Positions 43,001 to 46,966 are shown, numbered from the stretch's first letter. The stretch is 64,000 bases of DNA from Piezodorus guildinii (GCA_023052935.1 CM041298.1:51411313-51475312), one strand, 5' to 3'. Translations and numbers: made by a program. Notes: generated by a model from the sequence alone, not told the origin.

Positions 43001-45865
43001 GTTCTCATGTAATGAATTTCGACTATCCAACTTGGGTTATAATAGGTTGGTTACCTGTAGAATAATCTGTACTTTGCTATAATTAGGATCGAAAAGGACA
43101 TTAAATTTATAAATATAACATTTACTTGACAAGCACTTATCTTCCACTCTACTACTACTAATTATTTTTTTTCTTTTTTTTTTTTTACCCCTGCCTCGCC
43201 TTTGATGGCTATACGGGAGTTTCGCGGGCCAGAGAGTGAGGGCGGGGATATTAATGCCGAGATAAAAGTCCCCCAGTCCGAGAGGCGAACTCGTAATTTT
43301 TTTGGTTTCAAGTTTAAGGTCATGTGCGGTAGCTAGGTAACGCACATTTAAAGCAACGCGGGCTAACCCACTCAGCCACCCCACATCTCCCCCCCCCCTT
43401 CCCATCTACTATTAAAAAGAGTTTTATATTACCATCATTTGGTCTATATGGACATACGGGAATGGGATTGGGGGAACCACCTAACTTTCTTAAGTCTTCC
43501 CGCATCCAATCCTATATGCCTCGATACGAGCGAGCTTTGCTGTGAACACCAGACCACTTAGACCCGCTTGTCCTTATCATATTTCATCTATTCCTGATAA
43601 TTCTCAGAGGCGCATGAATTTACGGTGGTCTCGAGACTTGCTAACAAAATAAACATTGGGTTGCTCCTTCACAAAACTTTATCAAGCCAATTATCGTATT
43701 CATTTATAAGTTGTATTTTTATGTACAGTTGTAAATATCAATTAAAAAAAATAAAATAATTAAAAGCAGGATTTTCATCGTTCCAAAAATCCAAGATAGA
43801 CTGATCATTATACTCTATGGTTTTTTGCTGTTCTATAAAAATATAATAATAAAATTAGTCGGTTAGTTAGTAGATCATAGTTTACATTTATGATATTATT
43901 GTGCAGATAATGGAGCAAAAATATTTATTTGAATTTTTATTTTAGATTAAATCACTATCCACTACCTTACAATAAAAATTTAGCAATGGACTGGAATGAT
44001 CTTCAGAATGCCCCTAAAATTATTTTTATTCCATTATTGGATTTGAAGTTATTTCCAAGTGCAGCATTAAAGTTTATGTAAAAAATTGCTATATACAAAA
44101 ACATTTTAATATCATTTGTAATTATTTAAATAATACTTATGGTGTATTACGTTTTTGGAATAGTCAAAGATTGTACTCTACATCAGAGGTCACAGTTCCC
44201 TAACTGCATAGGAGAGTTTGTGAATAAATGTACTGCTTCATTTGGAAGTGGACTATTATGTTCTTTTAAAACTATATTATTCTCCATACTATAGAGTGCC
44301 CGAAGAATGTAACTCCACATTCACAATCAGACACACTCCAGGTACCCAATCCTTAAGCCAAAAGCACATATTGTCAGACCTTATTATGCCTTCGGGTTAG
44401 TAAAGGGATGTTATAAAGTTATGTCAACTATAGTATCTGCGATTTTTTTTTTTGCTCAAAGGATTTAAAAAAATAAATTAAAAAAAATACCATACTAGGA
44501 TATCCTTGGGTGAAGCAAAAAATGTTAAGATTTACAAATGTAATTGTAAATTGGTTGATGAAAATGGACAATGTTTTTTATGAATGGAAATGTTATATAT
44601 TTTACCTCCAAGATTCAAAAGGTCTGATATAACCAACATAAGATATGGACTTTTATCAATACAAAATTGTTGTCATCTTTAGCTTATAAATATTTTCAAT
44701 GTATATAAAGTATCTCTTAATGTTGATAAAATTGTGTTTGTAATTAGATCCTTGCATAATATTAAAAATGATTTATTGTTTGTGGTAATGGGTGTTGAGG
44801 GAGGGAAGATGGCCCTGTCGGAGTCATTATGTAAATGACAAAGTTAGGCAAAGTGTTGTGGTGCGCATCAAGGGCTCAACTGTTTTTACAGCACTGGGCT
44901 TGAAGCTGGCTGGATCCAGTTCCATGCTGGAGGAAGGGGGGTTCCAGACTATGGGGCTGCTGGAGCATGTTGTACAATTAATACTGTATCATCACTTCTA
45001 GGCCTCCGGATTTTAAATGCGACCATCTGCCTTCTTCTCTCATTATTTAGGCATTACTCTAAGGGAAGCTTTGTTCTTTAGTTAATTGATTATCTATAAT
45101 AGTCAGATAATATTAGTTCAGCTTTATGTTTAATTGTTTAAAAAAATATATAAACATATATAAGTTTTCCAGGGGTCTAGAGGTTCAGTCAATAAATAAG
45201 GAATTGTGTTTTGGTCTTGTTCAAGAATTTATTGTTCTCATATTCATGCCCTAACAGTGGGAAAAATAACAACAAAATATGAACATTTGTATAAAATAAT
45301 TTAGTATTTTAGAGACAGAGAAAGAAAACATTTTTTAATAAATTTGAGAATACATTAAATTCACTATGATTACTTAAAATTAGAGACGATATAGTGTCTT
45401 AATAGATCTGTTTGGATATCACAAACTTTGAAAGAACTCTGAAACAAAGATGGTAGGAATAGTTCTGAGAGCCCTAACTATACTGGGATTTCCCAAATTA
45501 CTGTAGTCCAAGACTTGGGTTCGAATTCACTGTATTCTCAAATTTATTCCAAGTTTATTCCAAGTTGTTCCAAGACTACAAGTTTGTTATTTCATCACAT
45601 TTTAAATTAGCTGATGAGGTTGGGTTGTATCTTTTAGAATAATGTGAGCATGAAAGAACTTAATTTAGGATTCATTCAATAATTTATTATTTTTATAAAT
45701 TTACATTTACAAATTTGATTTTGATGTTAAATATATTTAAATTTTTCAGGTTTACATCTGTGACGGATGAAGAATGGAATGCTCTTGTTGGTTTCTTTTA
45801 TGTTGACCTGGAGATCAGTGTGACCTACGGAGCTAGCGAATTTGAAATAATTGAAACTTCACCAA
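116..45865 (+). CDS. USP48: USP48-type ubiquitin carboxyl-terminal hydrolase, partial, 13 exons
   Basis: A deubiquitinase of the USP (peptidase C19) family. In vertebrates USP48 removes ubiquitin from nuclear targets such as histone H2A and NF-kB components. Exons are 116-326, 415-530, 609-851, 924-1090, 3037-3144, 3286-3491, 3965-4204, 4268-4431, 5622-6343, 6417-6541, 9247-9419, 37989-38093 and 45750-45865. Every junction has GT/AG and keeps frame, giving about 898 residues. Visible landmarks are QQDAQ, the zinc-ribbon pairs CSKC and [12 protein letters not shown], the His box [23 protein letters not shown], and three DUSP regions. The domain order and many motifs match what I know of USP48 and no other USP. 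The catalytic Cys box lies upstream of the window and the C-terminal ubiquitin-like region was not found, so both ends are incomplete. No promoter or polyadenylation site is visible. The odd points are the very large repeat-filled introns and a long acidic insert in exon 9. Confidence 0.93.
415..530 (+). CDS. USP48: USP48 exon b: catalytic core
   Basis: The acceptor is TTTTTAG and the donor is GTAACT. It continues QQDAQ into [13 protein letters not shown], then an acidic turn and the GEYSYIT segment typical of the USP palm and finger boundary. Here that segment is FRGEYSYIT, and the arginine codon after it is split across the intron (AG/G). It encodes 38 whole codons and joins in frame on both sides. 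Confidence 0.9.
609..851 (+). CDS. USP48: USP48 exon c: zinc-ribbon fingers
   Basis: The acceptor is ACATAG and the donor GTATGG. It encodes both halves of the USP zinc ribbon, CSKC and about 45 residues later CSFC. Between them lies [10 protein letters not shown] and [15 protein letters not shown], and the exon ends with [16 protein letters not shown]. This is the best-conserved exon of the window relative to USP48 of other animals. All four zinc-ligand cysteines are present, so the finger should fold. Confidence 0.95.
924..1090 (+). CDS. USP48: USP48 exon d: His box
   Basis: The acceptor is TTTTAG and the donor GTTTGT. It reads QKGHKKK, then DTLDMSQYM, then [18 protein letters not shown]. 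The His codon at 1081-1083 in SGHY is the expected general base of the Cys-His-Asp/Asn triad. The last alanine codon of the box is split across the following 1.9 kb intron. Confidence 0.95.
1091..3036 (+). other. USP48 intron, AT-rich, with a LINE relic near its 3' end
   Basis: This is a very AT-rich intron of 1946 bp. The first 1 kb shows no recognisable element. From about 2100 to 2960 it holds a decayed minus-strand LINE fragment, listed separately. The 3' splice site follows a T-rich tract at about 3020-3036. Confidence 0.8.
2105..2960 (-). mobile_element. LINE remnant, restriction-like-endonuclease type (family C copy 1)
   Basis: The minus strand at about 2612-2900 is coding-like. It contains [17 protein letters not shown], then AITLDFNQ, then [14 protein letters not shown] and [11 protein letters not shown]. 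The spacing AD-x12-D resembles the PD...D core of the restriction-like endonuclease at the C-terminus of R2/NeSL-type LINE proteins; this assignment is an inference. The same layout recurs at 25048-25735 and 6670-7150, so it is a repeat and not a host exon. The part at 2105-2330 matches the tail part of the other copies (TTTATT..., CAGCACACTG). Confidence 0.55.
3037..3144 (+). CDS. USP48: USP48 exon e: end of catalytic domain
   Basis: The acceptor is TTATAG and the donor GTAAGA. It encodes [36 protein letters not shown]. The WYKFND motif supplies the third residue of the catalytic triad region in USPs. It joins to the SGHYV exon with a split Ala codon (G/CT). Confidence 0.94.
3286..3491 (+). 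CDS. USP48: USP48 exon f: end of USP fold and linker
   Basis: The acceptor is GTTTAG and the donor GTAAGT. After a lysine-rich linker ([11 protein letters not shown]) it encodes [13 protein letters not shown], the closing strand of the USP fold. A helical charged linker follows ([23 protein letters not shown]) and leads to the DUSP region. It ends in phase 0. Confidence 0.93.
3965..4204 (+). CDS. USP48: USP48 exon g: first DUSP domain
   Basis: The acceptor is TTTCAG. The donor is GTTCGT, a weak match to consensus. It encodes a helical lead ([22 protein letters not shown]) and then [17 protein letters not shown]...[20 protein letters not shown], the classic DUSP pattern with a conserved W, the CSH turn and the L-P-D motif. 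It starts and ends in phase 0. The end falls in GCTGCT, directly before another GCT in the next exon. Confidence 0.92.
4268..4431 (+). CDS. USP48: USP48 exon h: DUSP1 end with CxxC
   Basis: The acceptor is CTTTAG and the donor GTAAGT. It encodes [31 protein letters not shown]. The YGGGPRL motif closes the first DUSP domain, and CRDC plus a further Cys match the cysteine motif that follows it in USP48. A charged helix ([16 protein letters not shown]) follows. Confidence 0.93.
4632..4860 (+). repeat. tRNA-derived SINE, family S1 copy 1 (degraded)
   Basis: It has a tRNA-like head with a weak box A and a box B-like GGTTCAAATTC near 4692. The body follows as ATTATTTATAAT, then CATGTGGTGACTCAGGGTAG..GAGGGACC. 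Head and body line up with the better copies at 48424 and 61057. It lies in the intron between USP48 exons h and i. Confidence 0.55.
4915..5215 (+). repeat. Repeat family B copy
   Basis: It carries the family B start TTTGGTTTATTATTTTCAA, then GGGCTTAC..TTTCAAGAT and GAA.CCGAATAAC, and near its end AATAATAAACCATTGTGT. Similar blocks occur at 35625, 40085 and 60565. No coding capacity. Confidence 0.6.
5622..6343 (+). CDS. USP48: USP48 exon i: DUSP2 with long acidic insert
   Basis: The acceptor is TTCCAG and the donor GTGAGT. At 722 nt this is by far the longest exon. It begins [21 protein letters not shown], the start of the second DUSP domain, and ends [10 protein letters not shown], the DUSP CxH turn. 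Between them lie roughly 200 residues. These are serine- and acid-rich, with a basic stretch (PRRNKRS and LKKFK) that could act as a nuclear signal, and with a helical portion near [19 protein letters not shown]. In vertebrate USP48 the same spot holds only a few dozen acidic residues. The reading frame is open throughout and joins in frame on both sides. Confidence 0.93.
6417..6541 (+). CDS. USP48: USP48 exon j: DUSP2 end
   Basis: The acceptor is TTGTAG and the donor GTAATA. It encodes [31 protein letters not shown] and then CPQCQ, matching the end of the second DUSP domain and its trailing CxxC in USP48. The first codon (Asn) is split with the preceding exon (A/AT). Confidence 0.92.
6670..7150 (-). 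mobile_element. LINE remnant, restriction-like-endonuclease type (family C copy 2)
   Basis: The minus strand carries PTRSFLENL and, further on, LHFLG, parallel to STRSFLEDL in the copy at 25048. The tail section at 6675-6760 (TTTATTTCA..ATGCTGCC.AAATAC..GGTTGCT) also matches. It is heavily decayed. It sits within the intron after USP48 exon j. Confidence 0.45.
7229..7830 (+). mobile_element. Fossil mariner-like element, family D copy 1
   Basis: In one + frame, 7579-7720 reads [14 protein letters not shown], then STCEFDRK and [15 protein letters not shown]. This is the mariner helix-turn-helix pattern (DE-x-L-x-EAVE-x-NP..., STVSRHL, IGKVKK). Stops and frame changes break it. About 600 bp of it aligns with the fossil copies at 39375-39965 (minus) and 42535-42930. 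No terminal repeats were identified. Confidence 0.55.
8354..8467 (+). repeat. 19-bp minisatellite, about 6 units
   Basis: The unit is close to ATGTATTTTCAATTATTTT. It repeats six times with 1-4 substitutions per unit and constant phase, in the intron between USP48 exons j and k. Confidence 0.85.
9247..9419 (+). CDS. USP48: USP48 exon k: start of third DUSP
   Basis: The acceptor is TTTCAG and the donor GTGAGT. It encodes a charged helix ([20 protein letters not shown]) and then [10 protein letters not shown] and [18 protein letters not shown], the first part of the third DUSP domain, where USP48 has ...VSQFFVEEWRKFVR. The intron after it is 28.6 kb. Confidence 0.92.
9797..9837 (+). repeat. 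Poly(A) tract, 41 A
   Basis: A pure run of about 41 A. It may be the tail of a retroposed insertion, but no element with a recognisable end precedes it. It lies 60 bp before a family A copy. Confidence 0.85.
9898..10789 (+). mobile_element. Repeat family A copy 1 (near full length, Helentron-like)
   Basis: The left end is ACTTTCACTTACC, followed by an imperfect TATATAT/ATATATA hairpin, then GTAAGGGAAA, TTGCGATCGTGAAAA, GTTTTAGGGTCCCCTGAGTC and a TG-rich core. The right end is GGGGTAAGTGAAAATGGTG...CCAGA. The two termini carry the same motif in inverted orientation, but the right one is internal by about 25 bp. Both sides are flanked by T runs. It has no coding capacity. Classification as a non-autonomous Helentron relative is an inference from this end structure. 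Confidence 0.7.
11235..11490 (-). repeat. Repeat family B fragment (reverse)
   Basis: It contains ACAATGGTTTATTATTTCC, GGGTATAACAG and, further on, AAAACGCTATATCTC. In reverse these match the 3' portion of family B copies at 40085-40640 and 60900-61060. Confidence 0.5.
11580..11740 (+). mobile_element. Repeat family A, 3'-terminal fragment
   Basis: Only the right ~160 bp are present, ending AATGGAGGTAAGTGAAAG then TCGTGTGTTGCCCGC and ATCAGATTTTTT. The left part is missing. Confidence 0.65.
12140..12210 (+). mobile_element. Repeat family A, short 3'-terminal fragment
   Basis: It matches the end of family A: AATTGATTTTAACAACCGAGG, TAAGTGAATG, TTGTGTGTTGCG. About 70 bp are recognisable. Confidence 0.5.
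12711..12722 (+). repeat. Target-site duplication, left copy (ATTAAGCTTTAC)
   Basis: This 12-bp sequence recurs exactly at 13770-13781 and brackets the RTE-like LINE piece. Confidence 0.85.
12723..13769 (+). mobile_element. RTE-like LINE, 5'-truncated insertion
   Basis: A 1047-bp insertion with a (TTA)n-type 3' tail (13755-13769) instead of poly(A), flanked by an exact 12-bp duplication. Its ORF is listed separately. Only the C-terminal half of the reverse transcriptase region remains, as expected for incomplete reverse transcription. Further 3' pieces of the same family lie at 16446-16681, 41074-41787 and 46771-46955. Confidence 0.85.
12728..13750 (+). pseudogene. RTE-like reverse transcriptase, C-terminal 340 residues
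   Basis: The reading frame is open over its whole length. Visible are [20 protein letters not shown] (RT motif B region), then GYADGLVLL where an active enzyme has YADD, then KTKYM and [12 protein letters not shown]. The tail carries [20 protein letters not shown] and [11 protein letters not shown]. The second catalytic Asp is replaced by Gly, and the N-terminal palm with the first Asp is absent, so it cannot be active. Known family behaviour suggests ORF2 of an RTE-type LINE. The upstream ATG is simply the first available codon. Confidence 0.85.
13770..13781 (+). repeat. Target-site duplication, right copy (ATTAAGCTTTAC)
   Basis: Exact match to 12711-12722. Confidence 0.85.
14155..14480 (-). 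repeat. Repeat family B copy (reverse)
   Basis: Read in reverse it matches 35640-35900. Both share the GGTCGATTACAAA start, the GGATTCTACGC.TCTT segment, CGGAGAAATGCC and AACCAGCTGATAT.AACGTCT. A related reverse copy is at 17690-17960. Confidence 0.65.
14557..15152. repeat. Foldback structure with arms of about 150 bp
   Basis: The segment 14557-14711 is the inverted complement of 15003-15152 with scattered mismatches. Both arms contain the paired strings CAAAGAATAATG/CATTATTCTTTG and TTCATTTTGTAGAAAATTT in opposite orientation. The spacer is about 290 bp. The arms belong to family B sequence. Confidence 0.75.
15292..15366. repeat. (TA)n microsatellite, about 37 units
   Basis: An uninterrupted TA alternation of about 75 bp. 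Confidence 0.95.
15421..15800. other. GC-richer intronic island, unassigned
   Basis: The composition changes sharply from the AT-rich surroundings. It contains C-runs, G-runs and no recognisable coding domain or repeat. Short open frames exist but show no family signature. Confidence 0.4.
16446..16681 (-). mobile_element. RTE-like LINE 3' fragment
   Basis: The minus strand reads [20 protein letters not shown], then [18 protein letters not shown] and LRV, the same C-terminus as the ORF at 12728-13750. It ends in AATAATAATA (+ strand), the complement of the (TTA)n tail. No clear target duplication was found. Confidence 0.85.
17127..17300 (-). repeat. tRNA-derived SINE, family S2 fragment (body only)
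   Basis: It contains CAGGTTTAATTAGGAT, TTAACGAATCCTGACATCGC, ACAGCC, GAAGGTTGGCAT and AAGGATTTTTTACTCCCATT. These match in order the bodies of S2 copies at 23951 and 56115. The tRNA-like head is missing. Confidence 0.65.
17335..17960 (-). repeat. Repeat family B copy (reverse)
   Basis: It begins with CACAATGGTTTATTATTG and runs through the CTTTACTGATTCTAAAA and AAAATAACTGAGTTATGG units. It ends with AACCAGCTGATATCAACGTC, GGACGGCGGACAAACGG and the reverse of CTTACGTTTCAAGAT. Confidence 0.6.
18280..18560. other. GC-richer intronic island, unassigned
   Basis: The block is open in several frames on both strands because of its base composition. No domain is recognised, and it is not similar to other repeats in the window. 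Confidence 0.35.
18862..19455 (-). mobile_element. Jockey-clade LINE fragment (reverse transcriptase C-terminal part)
   Basis: The minus strand encodes [34 protein letters not shown] and, in a shifted frame, [20 protein letters not shown] then [17 protein letters not shown]. These are almost the same as residues in the full-length element at 49941-54952. It lacks both ends and carries frameshifts. Confidence 0.85.
22338..23043 (+). mobile_element. Repeat family A copy (internally deleted), tandem partner 1
   Basis: Left end ACTTTCAGTTACC, right end GGTAAGTGAAAG then TCGTGTGTTGCCCGC and AACAGA. Relative to the 9898 copy it lacks about 200 bp around the TG-rich core. Only seven T separate it from the next copy. 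Confidence 0.7.
23051..23916 (+). mobile_element. Repeat family A copy (near full length), tandem partner 2
   Basis: It starts ACTTACACTTACC with an imperfect ATATATGA/ATATATAG hairpin and ends ACGGGGTAAGTGAAAGTC, then GCGCGCACCAGA. It stands head-to-tail with the copy ending at 23043. Confidence 0.7.
23951..24236 (-). repeat. tRNA-derived SINE, family S2 (full head)
   Basis: On the minus strand the head reads TGGTGTAGTGGTTAGCTTGA (box A region), with box B GGTTCAAACC about 30 bp later. The body contains AATCCTTAGTTATGCC, TGCGATGCC and CTCGTTAAAGATCC. It ends near AATAAAGAAA at 23951-23960. This is a typical tRNA-derived SINE layout and not a functional tRNA gene, since no acceptor stem closes. 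Confidence 0.75.
25048..25735 (-). mobile_element. LINE remnant, restriction-like-endonuclease type (family C copy 3)
   Basis: The minus strand from 25700 to 25330 is nearly open in one frame, with one stop. It contains [54 protein letters not shown] and [12 protein letters not shown]. The C-terminal pattern resembles the restriction-like endonuclease of R2/NeSL-type LINEs, in which a D-x-n-D pair precedes long helices. That family call is inferred. The tail section 25048-25150 (TTTATTTATTTGGCAATGCT, CCAAATACATCCGGTTGC) is shared with copies 1 and 2. Confidence 0.6.
26270..26650. other. GC-richer intronic island with G-run
   Basis: A purine-rich then pyrimidine-rich segment with a run of ten G at about 26510. 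It is open in both strands for about 60-100 codons, but I see no domain. Confidence 0.35.
26689..27560 (+). mobile_element. Repeat family A copy
   Basis: The left terminus is eroded. The body runs from AGTATTGCGATCGTGAAAAT through TTTTAGGGTCCCCTGAGTCC to AACGGAGGCAAGTGAAAG and CGTGTGTTGCCCGCACCAGA. Confidence 0.7.
28090..28740 (-). mobile_element. LINE ORF2 C-terminal relic (minus strand)
   Basis: In one minus frame, 28270-28149 reads HSFLNRS, stop, [20 protein letters not shown] then SRLFNHL and a stop codon. The WNSIP...LKSRL pattern is the usual C-terminus of CR1/L2/Jockey-like LINE ORF2. The frame is broken and the family cannot be fixed. Confidence 0.5.
28780..29720 (+). mobile_element. 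CR1/L2-like LINE 3' end with ATTCT-type tail
   Basis: The + strand 28838-29074 reads ...[60 protein letters not shown] and a stop. This is the standard C-terminus of CR1/L2-like ORF2. A long 3' UTR with a (TA)n block follows, then GGGACACTGTCCCAGAATAA and the tail TTCTATTCTATTCTATTC. Other 3' ends of this family are at 31856-32030 (minus) and 58440-58680. Confidence 0.75.
29231..29284. repeat. (TA)n microsatellite
   Basis: About 27 uninterrupted AT units inside the 3' UTR of the CR1-like LINE piece. Confidence 0.95.
30120..30480. other. GC-richer intronic island, unassigned
   Basis: This block of ordinary complexity is not shared with the repeat families in the window. It has several ATTA-core motifs but no open frame of note. 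Confidence 0.3.
30818..31250 (-). mobile_element. Repeat family A copy (reverse, truncated)
   Basis: It begins with TCTGATGCGGACAACAAGCG and ACTTTACTTACA, the complement of the family A right end. It runs to AATCTACAAATTTAAAGGTA, about half of the element. Confidence 0.65.
31261..31855 (+). mobile_element. Repeat family A copy, truncated by a LINE 3' end
   Basis: Left terminus ACTTTCACTTAC, then TACATATAGTAAGAGGAAG, TTGCGATCGTGAAA and the full TG-rich core. The sequence breaks off at about 31855, where the ATTCT-type tail of a CR1-like LINE in reverse begins. It lies head-to-head with the reverse copy ending at about 31250. Confidence 0.7.
31856..32030 (-). mobile_element. CR1/L2-like LINE 3' end (short)
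   Basis: It begins with AGAATAGAATAGAAAAT (complement of the ATTCT tail), then TTTTTTATTCTGGTACTGGG, GGGTCCCTTTAGAATAAC and ACATGTCTGACCAAGAGACA. In reverse this matches the last ~120 bp of the copy ending at 29720. Confidence 0.75.
32130..32548. mobile_element. Repeat family A, inverted double fragment
   Basis: The segment 32130-32436 is a reverse copy, from AAGCCCTGTCAGAATATTTTA to GAGACCCTAAAACG. At 32437 it switches to forward orientation (GGGCTTTTATATGATGTATA, CATTCTGATTGAAATATTAT) up to 32548. Confidence 0.6.
32560..32800. other. GC-richer intronic island, unassigned
   Basis: Open for 97 codons on + (32554-32847) and 70 on minus. No known domain, and the protein has no conserved look. 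Probably non-coding. Confidence 0.3.
33492..33840 (+). pseudogene. Mariner transposase, N-terminal DNA-binding part
   Basis: About 116 residues that match the mariner N-terminus. They run from [20 protein letters not shown] through [20 protein letters not shown] (first helix-turn-helix and GRP-like linker), [20 protein letters not shown] (second helix-turn-helix), and end KKMAKWVP. After WVP the sequence jumps to the C-terminal part in another frame. Binding residues look intact, but the catalytic Asp residues of the DD34D core are absent. Confidence 0.9.
33841..34135 (+). pseudogene. Mariner transposase, C-terminal part
   Basis: It reads [40 protein letters not shown] (YSPDL.P.D, which holds the last catalytic Asp of DD34D mariners), [12 protein letters not shown] and [13 protein letters not shown], then stop. 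Its frame differs from the N-terminal part, so the deletion is out of frame and about 130 residues are lost. The element could move only with a transposase supplied elsewhere. Confidence 0.9.
34221..34306 (+). mobile_element. Repeat family A, 3'-terminal fragment
   Basis: It contains ATGAAATAAGTGAACGTCGT and TGCTCGCACCAGATTTTTTT, directly after the mariner. Confidence 0.5.
34970..35540. other. GC-richer intronic island, unassigned
   Basis: C- and T-rich, with open frames of 62-64 codons. No domain is recognised and there is no match to the repeat families listed. Confidence 0.3.
35625..36240 (+). repeat. Repeat family B copy (longest)
   Basis: It shows the full order: TTTTTGGTTTATTATTTTTA, GAACCTTTGTAATCGACCAA, GAGAGCTTACGTATCAAGAT, AATCCGTTTGTCCGCCGTCA, TTTCTCCGAAACTACAAGAC and CTAGACGTTGATATAAGCTG. 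Tandem ACTCAGTTA/AACTCCGTTA units follow. Confidence 0.7.
36268..37225 (+). mobile_element. Repeat family A copy with internal insertion
   Basis: The ends are TTTCACTTGC...ATATATGAAATATATAAT on the left and GGGAGGTGAGTGAAGGCGTG...CACCAGA on the right. Extra sequence at about 36713-36885, which includes a CATATACATGTACATAC-type short repeat, is absent from other copies. Confidence 0.65.
37989..38093 (+). CDS. USP48: USP48 exon l: third DUSP domain, middle
   Basis: The acceptor is TTGCAG and the donor GTGAGT. It reads [20 protein letters not shown] then [17 protein letters not shown]48 here has a CPHGGLMF motif, so VCVHGLLMY is the DUSP CxH turn. The flanking codons are split AG/A and AT/G, and both joins are in frame. 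Confidence 0.9.
39066..39185 (-). repeat. tRNA-derived SINE, family S2 fragment (tail side)
   Basis: It contains TGTTTGTTTATTCATTTAAC, GTACTGTGGCTTATTGGACC and CTATCTAGGTTTAATTAGGA, as in the S2 copies at 23951 and 56115. The head is missing. Confidence 0.6.
39375..39965 (-). mobile_element. Fossil mariner-like element, family D copy 2
   Basis: On the minus strand it aligns with 7229-7830. It has CATTCGACTTCTTCAAAAAA, then ACAGCCGCTGAAGCAAATCG, and a translated patch [20 protein letters not shown] that is the mariner helix-turn-helix. Broken by stops and indels. Confidence 0.55.
39988..40050. repeat. (TA)n microsatellite
   Basis: AT alternation with one phase change at about 40015. Confidence 0.95.
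40085..40640 (+). repeat. Repeat family B copy
   Basis: The order is TTTTGGTTTATTAATTTCAA, CTTTATAATCGACC, CTCTCCCCCATCTAAATTTG, TTTCAAGATGCGTAGAATCC, CATTGAAATTGGTTAAAAAC, GATATTGCGTTTTGAAATCA and AATAATAAACCATTGTGTAA. It matches copies at 4915 and 60565. Confidence 0.7.
41074..41787 (+). mobile_element. RTE-like LINE 3' fragment with internal deletion
   Basis: It encodes [20 protein letters not shown], then [16 protein letters not shown] residues and [12 protein letters not shown] in frame. It then shifts frame but stays alignable to the 12723 copy up to GGTAAGCCTATTATTATTAT. About 125 bp are missing at about 41650. The catalytic motif reads YAGD where an active enzyme has YADD. It is a pseudogene of the same family. 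Confidence 0.85.
41830..42533 (-). mobile_element. Repeat family A copy (reverse)
   Basis: It starts TCTGGTGCGGGACAACACTC then GACTTTCACTTACCTCGG, which is the complement of the family right end. It runs to GAAATTTCAGTTTCGTATGA. The opposite end with the palindrome is missing. Confidence 0.7.
42535..42930 (+). mobile_element. Fossil mariner-like element, family D copy 3
   Basis: It aligns with 7229-7640: GTACTGTAAATATTTTAATC, ATTCGACTTCTT, CTATTAAATATGAAGGGAAG. The translated patch [13 protein letters not shown], then [11 protein letters not shown] resembles the mariner linker and second helix-turn-helix. Heavily decayed. Confidence 0.5.
43200..43395 (-). repeat. tRNA-like SINE head, Ser/Leu type (family S4, single copy)
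   Basis: On the minus strand, 43383-43360 reads GGGGTGGCTGAGTGGGTTAGC, a good box A of the tRNA-Ser/Leu kind. A box B-like ACGAGTTCGCCTCTCGG is near 43293-43277. The distance between the boxes is too large for a working tRNA. Only one copy is seen in this window. Confidence 0.4.
45750..45865 (+). CDS. USP48: USP48 exon m: end of third DUSP domain
   Basis: The acceptor is TTTCAG and the donor GTAAGT. It reads [20 protein letters not shown] then [21 protein letters not shown]48 has EW...LF.VD..I.I at this place. The first codon joins AT/G to Met from exon l, in frame. The next exon was not found in the window. Confidence 0.9.
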
Positions 45866-46759
45866 GTAAGTGATAAAACTATGACTTTTATGTTTTTATT
45901 TCTATTAATGTAATATAATTTTTCTTAAATTCCAGTCTCATATCCTCTTCAAGACATTGTTTTATGGACTTTTGTTGTGGTTATATACAGACTTGCTTAA
46001 TGCCACTGAGTTTCAAACTTTTTATTTATATTGTTGCACAGGTTTTGGTTGTATTGTTTGCTTTTTAATATGATGAAAATTACTTTCATTTTATGAAACT
46101 TAAACTTAGTTTTATTTTAAAGTATACAGAAAAATATTTAATTAGTCCAAGTATGAAAATCAGTAGAAGTAAATAAAAAAATTAAAACTTTTTCAAACAT
46201 TTATTTCAGTTTGGATTTTTTGAGTTTAAAAGGGGTAGATTCAATAATTTAATATTTTAAATTTAAGTTTAATTTCTCACTAACAAATTAAAAGTATTAA
46301 ATTTTGCACCGAAGATAGCAACTTTTTCTTTTTGCTCTTCAGAAAAAAGGTTTCATTTAACATGAAAACAACAACATAACTTTCTATCAATTTTTTCATA
46401 ATTTTCTAAAACTCTTTTTTACTGTAGGCGATTTCCAAGCTTCATCTCTGTCATAAATTTACTGGGCTGTATTAAGTAATGTTAAAAAAAAAAAAAAATT
46501 ATTAGTTTTAATCAGATACCTTTACTGGCAACAGTCAGTAGATTGTCCTACTCTTATTATTTATAAGATCAACAAATTAAGTTTGACTTATTCAAAGGAA
46601 GATTAATAATCCCATATTTAAATTAATTGTTTTCCACTGAATATATATTTTATTAAATTATTAGAACCTGATTGCAGTTTAATCACCTTCAACAGATTTT
46701 ATTTTTAATATTTAAATTTTAAAAAGAGAGATTTTATATGTGACTCAGATTTTAAAAAT

Positions 46760-46770
46760 TCATGATAAAA
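46760..46770 (+). repeat. Target-site duplication, left copy (TCATGATAAAA)
   Basis: This 11-bp sequence recurs at 46956-46966 on the other side of an RTE-like 3' fragment. Confidence 0.8.
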
Positions 46771-46955
46771 TAATAGTAATAATAATAATAGGCTTACCGA
46801 ACCCGAAGGTTCGATGCCGATACCACCAAACTTCGCCTGCACAGACTCGTCCAATGTTCACCGGTCAAGCCCAAGCCCCCGAGATCAGCCTTAATGCAAT
46901 CTTCCCATCGACGCTTCGGCCTACCTTTCGGATGCCTACCAGTCGGTTCAGCGAA
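46771..46955 (-). mobile_element. RTE-like LINE, very short 3' insertion (185 bp)
   Basis: On + it starts with TAATAGTAATAATAATAATA (complement of the (TTA)n tail), then GGCTTACCGAACCCGAAGG. It is the reverse of the last ~170 bp of the RTE-like ORF. It is flanked by an 11-bp direct duplication, so it is a bona fide severely 5'-truncated insertion. Confidence 0.85.
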
Positions 46956-46966
46956 TCATGATAAAA
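46956..46966 (+). repeat. Target-site duplication, right copy (TCATGATAAAA)
   Basis: Exact match to 46760-46770. Confidence 0.8.

Larger units (their letters stand above)
38094..45749 (+). other. USP48 intron (7.7 kb)
   Basis: It contains SINE, fossil mariner, family A and B and RTE-like pieces, listed separately. The stretches 38100-39000, 43600-44700 and 45020-45740 hold no recognisable element. A GC-richer block at 44780-45010 has a 69-codon open frame without a recognisable domain. Confidence 0.75.

Noticed and set aside
43964..44081. Short frame [20 protein letters not shown]... as a possible further USP48 exon
   Set aside because: It does not match any part of USP48, and exons l and m join in frame without it. 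It may be a relic of unknown origin.
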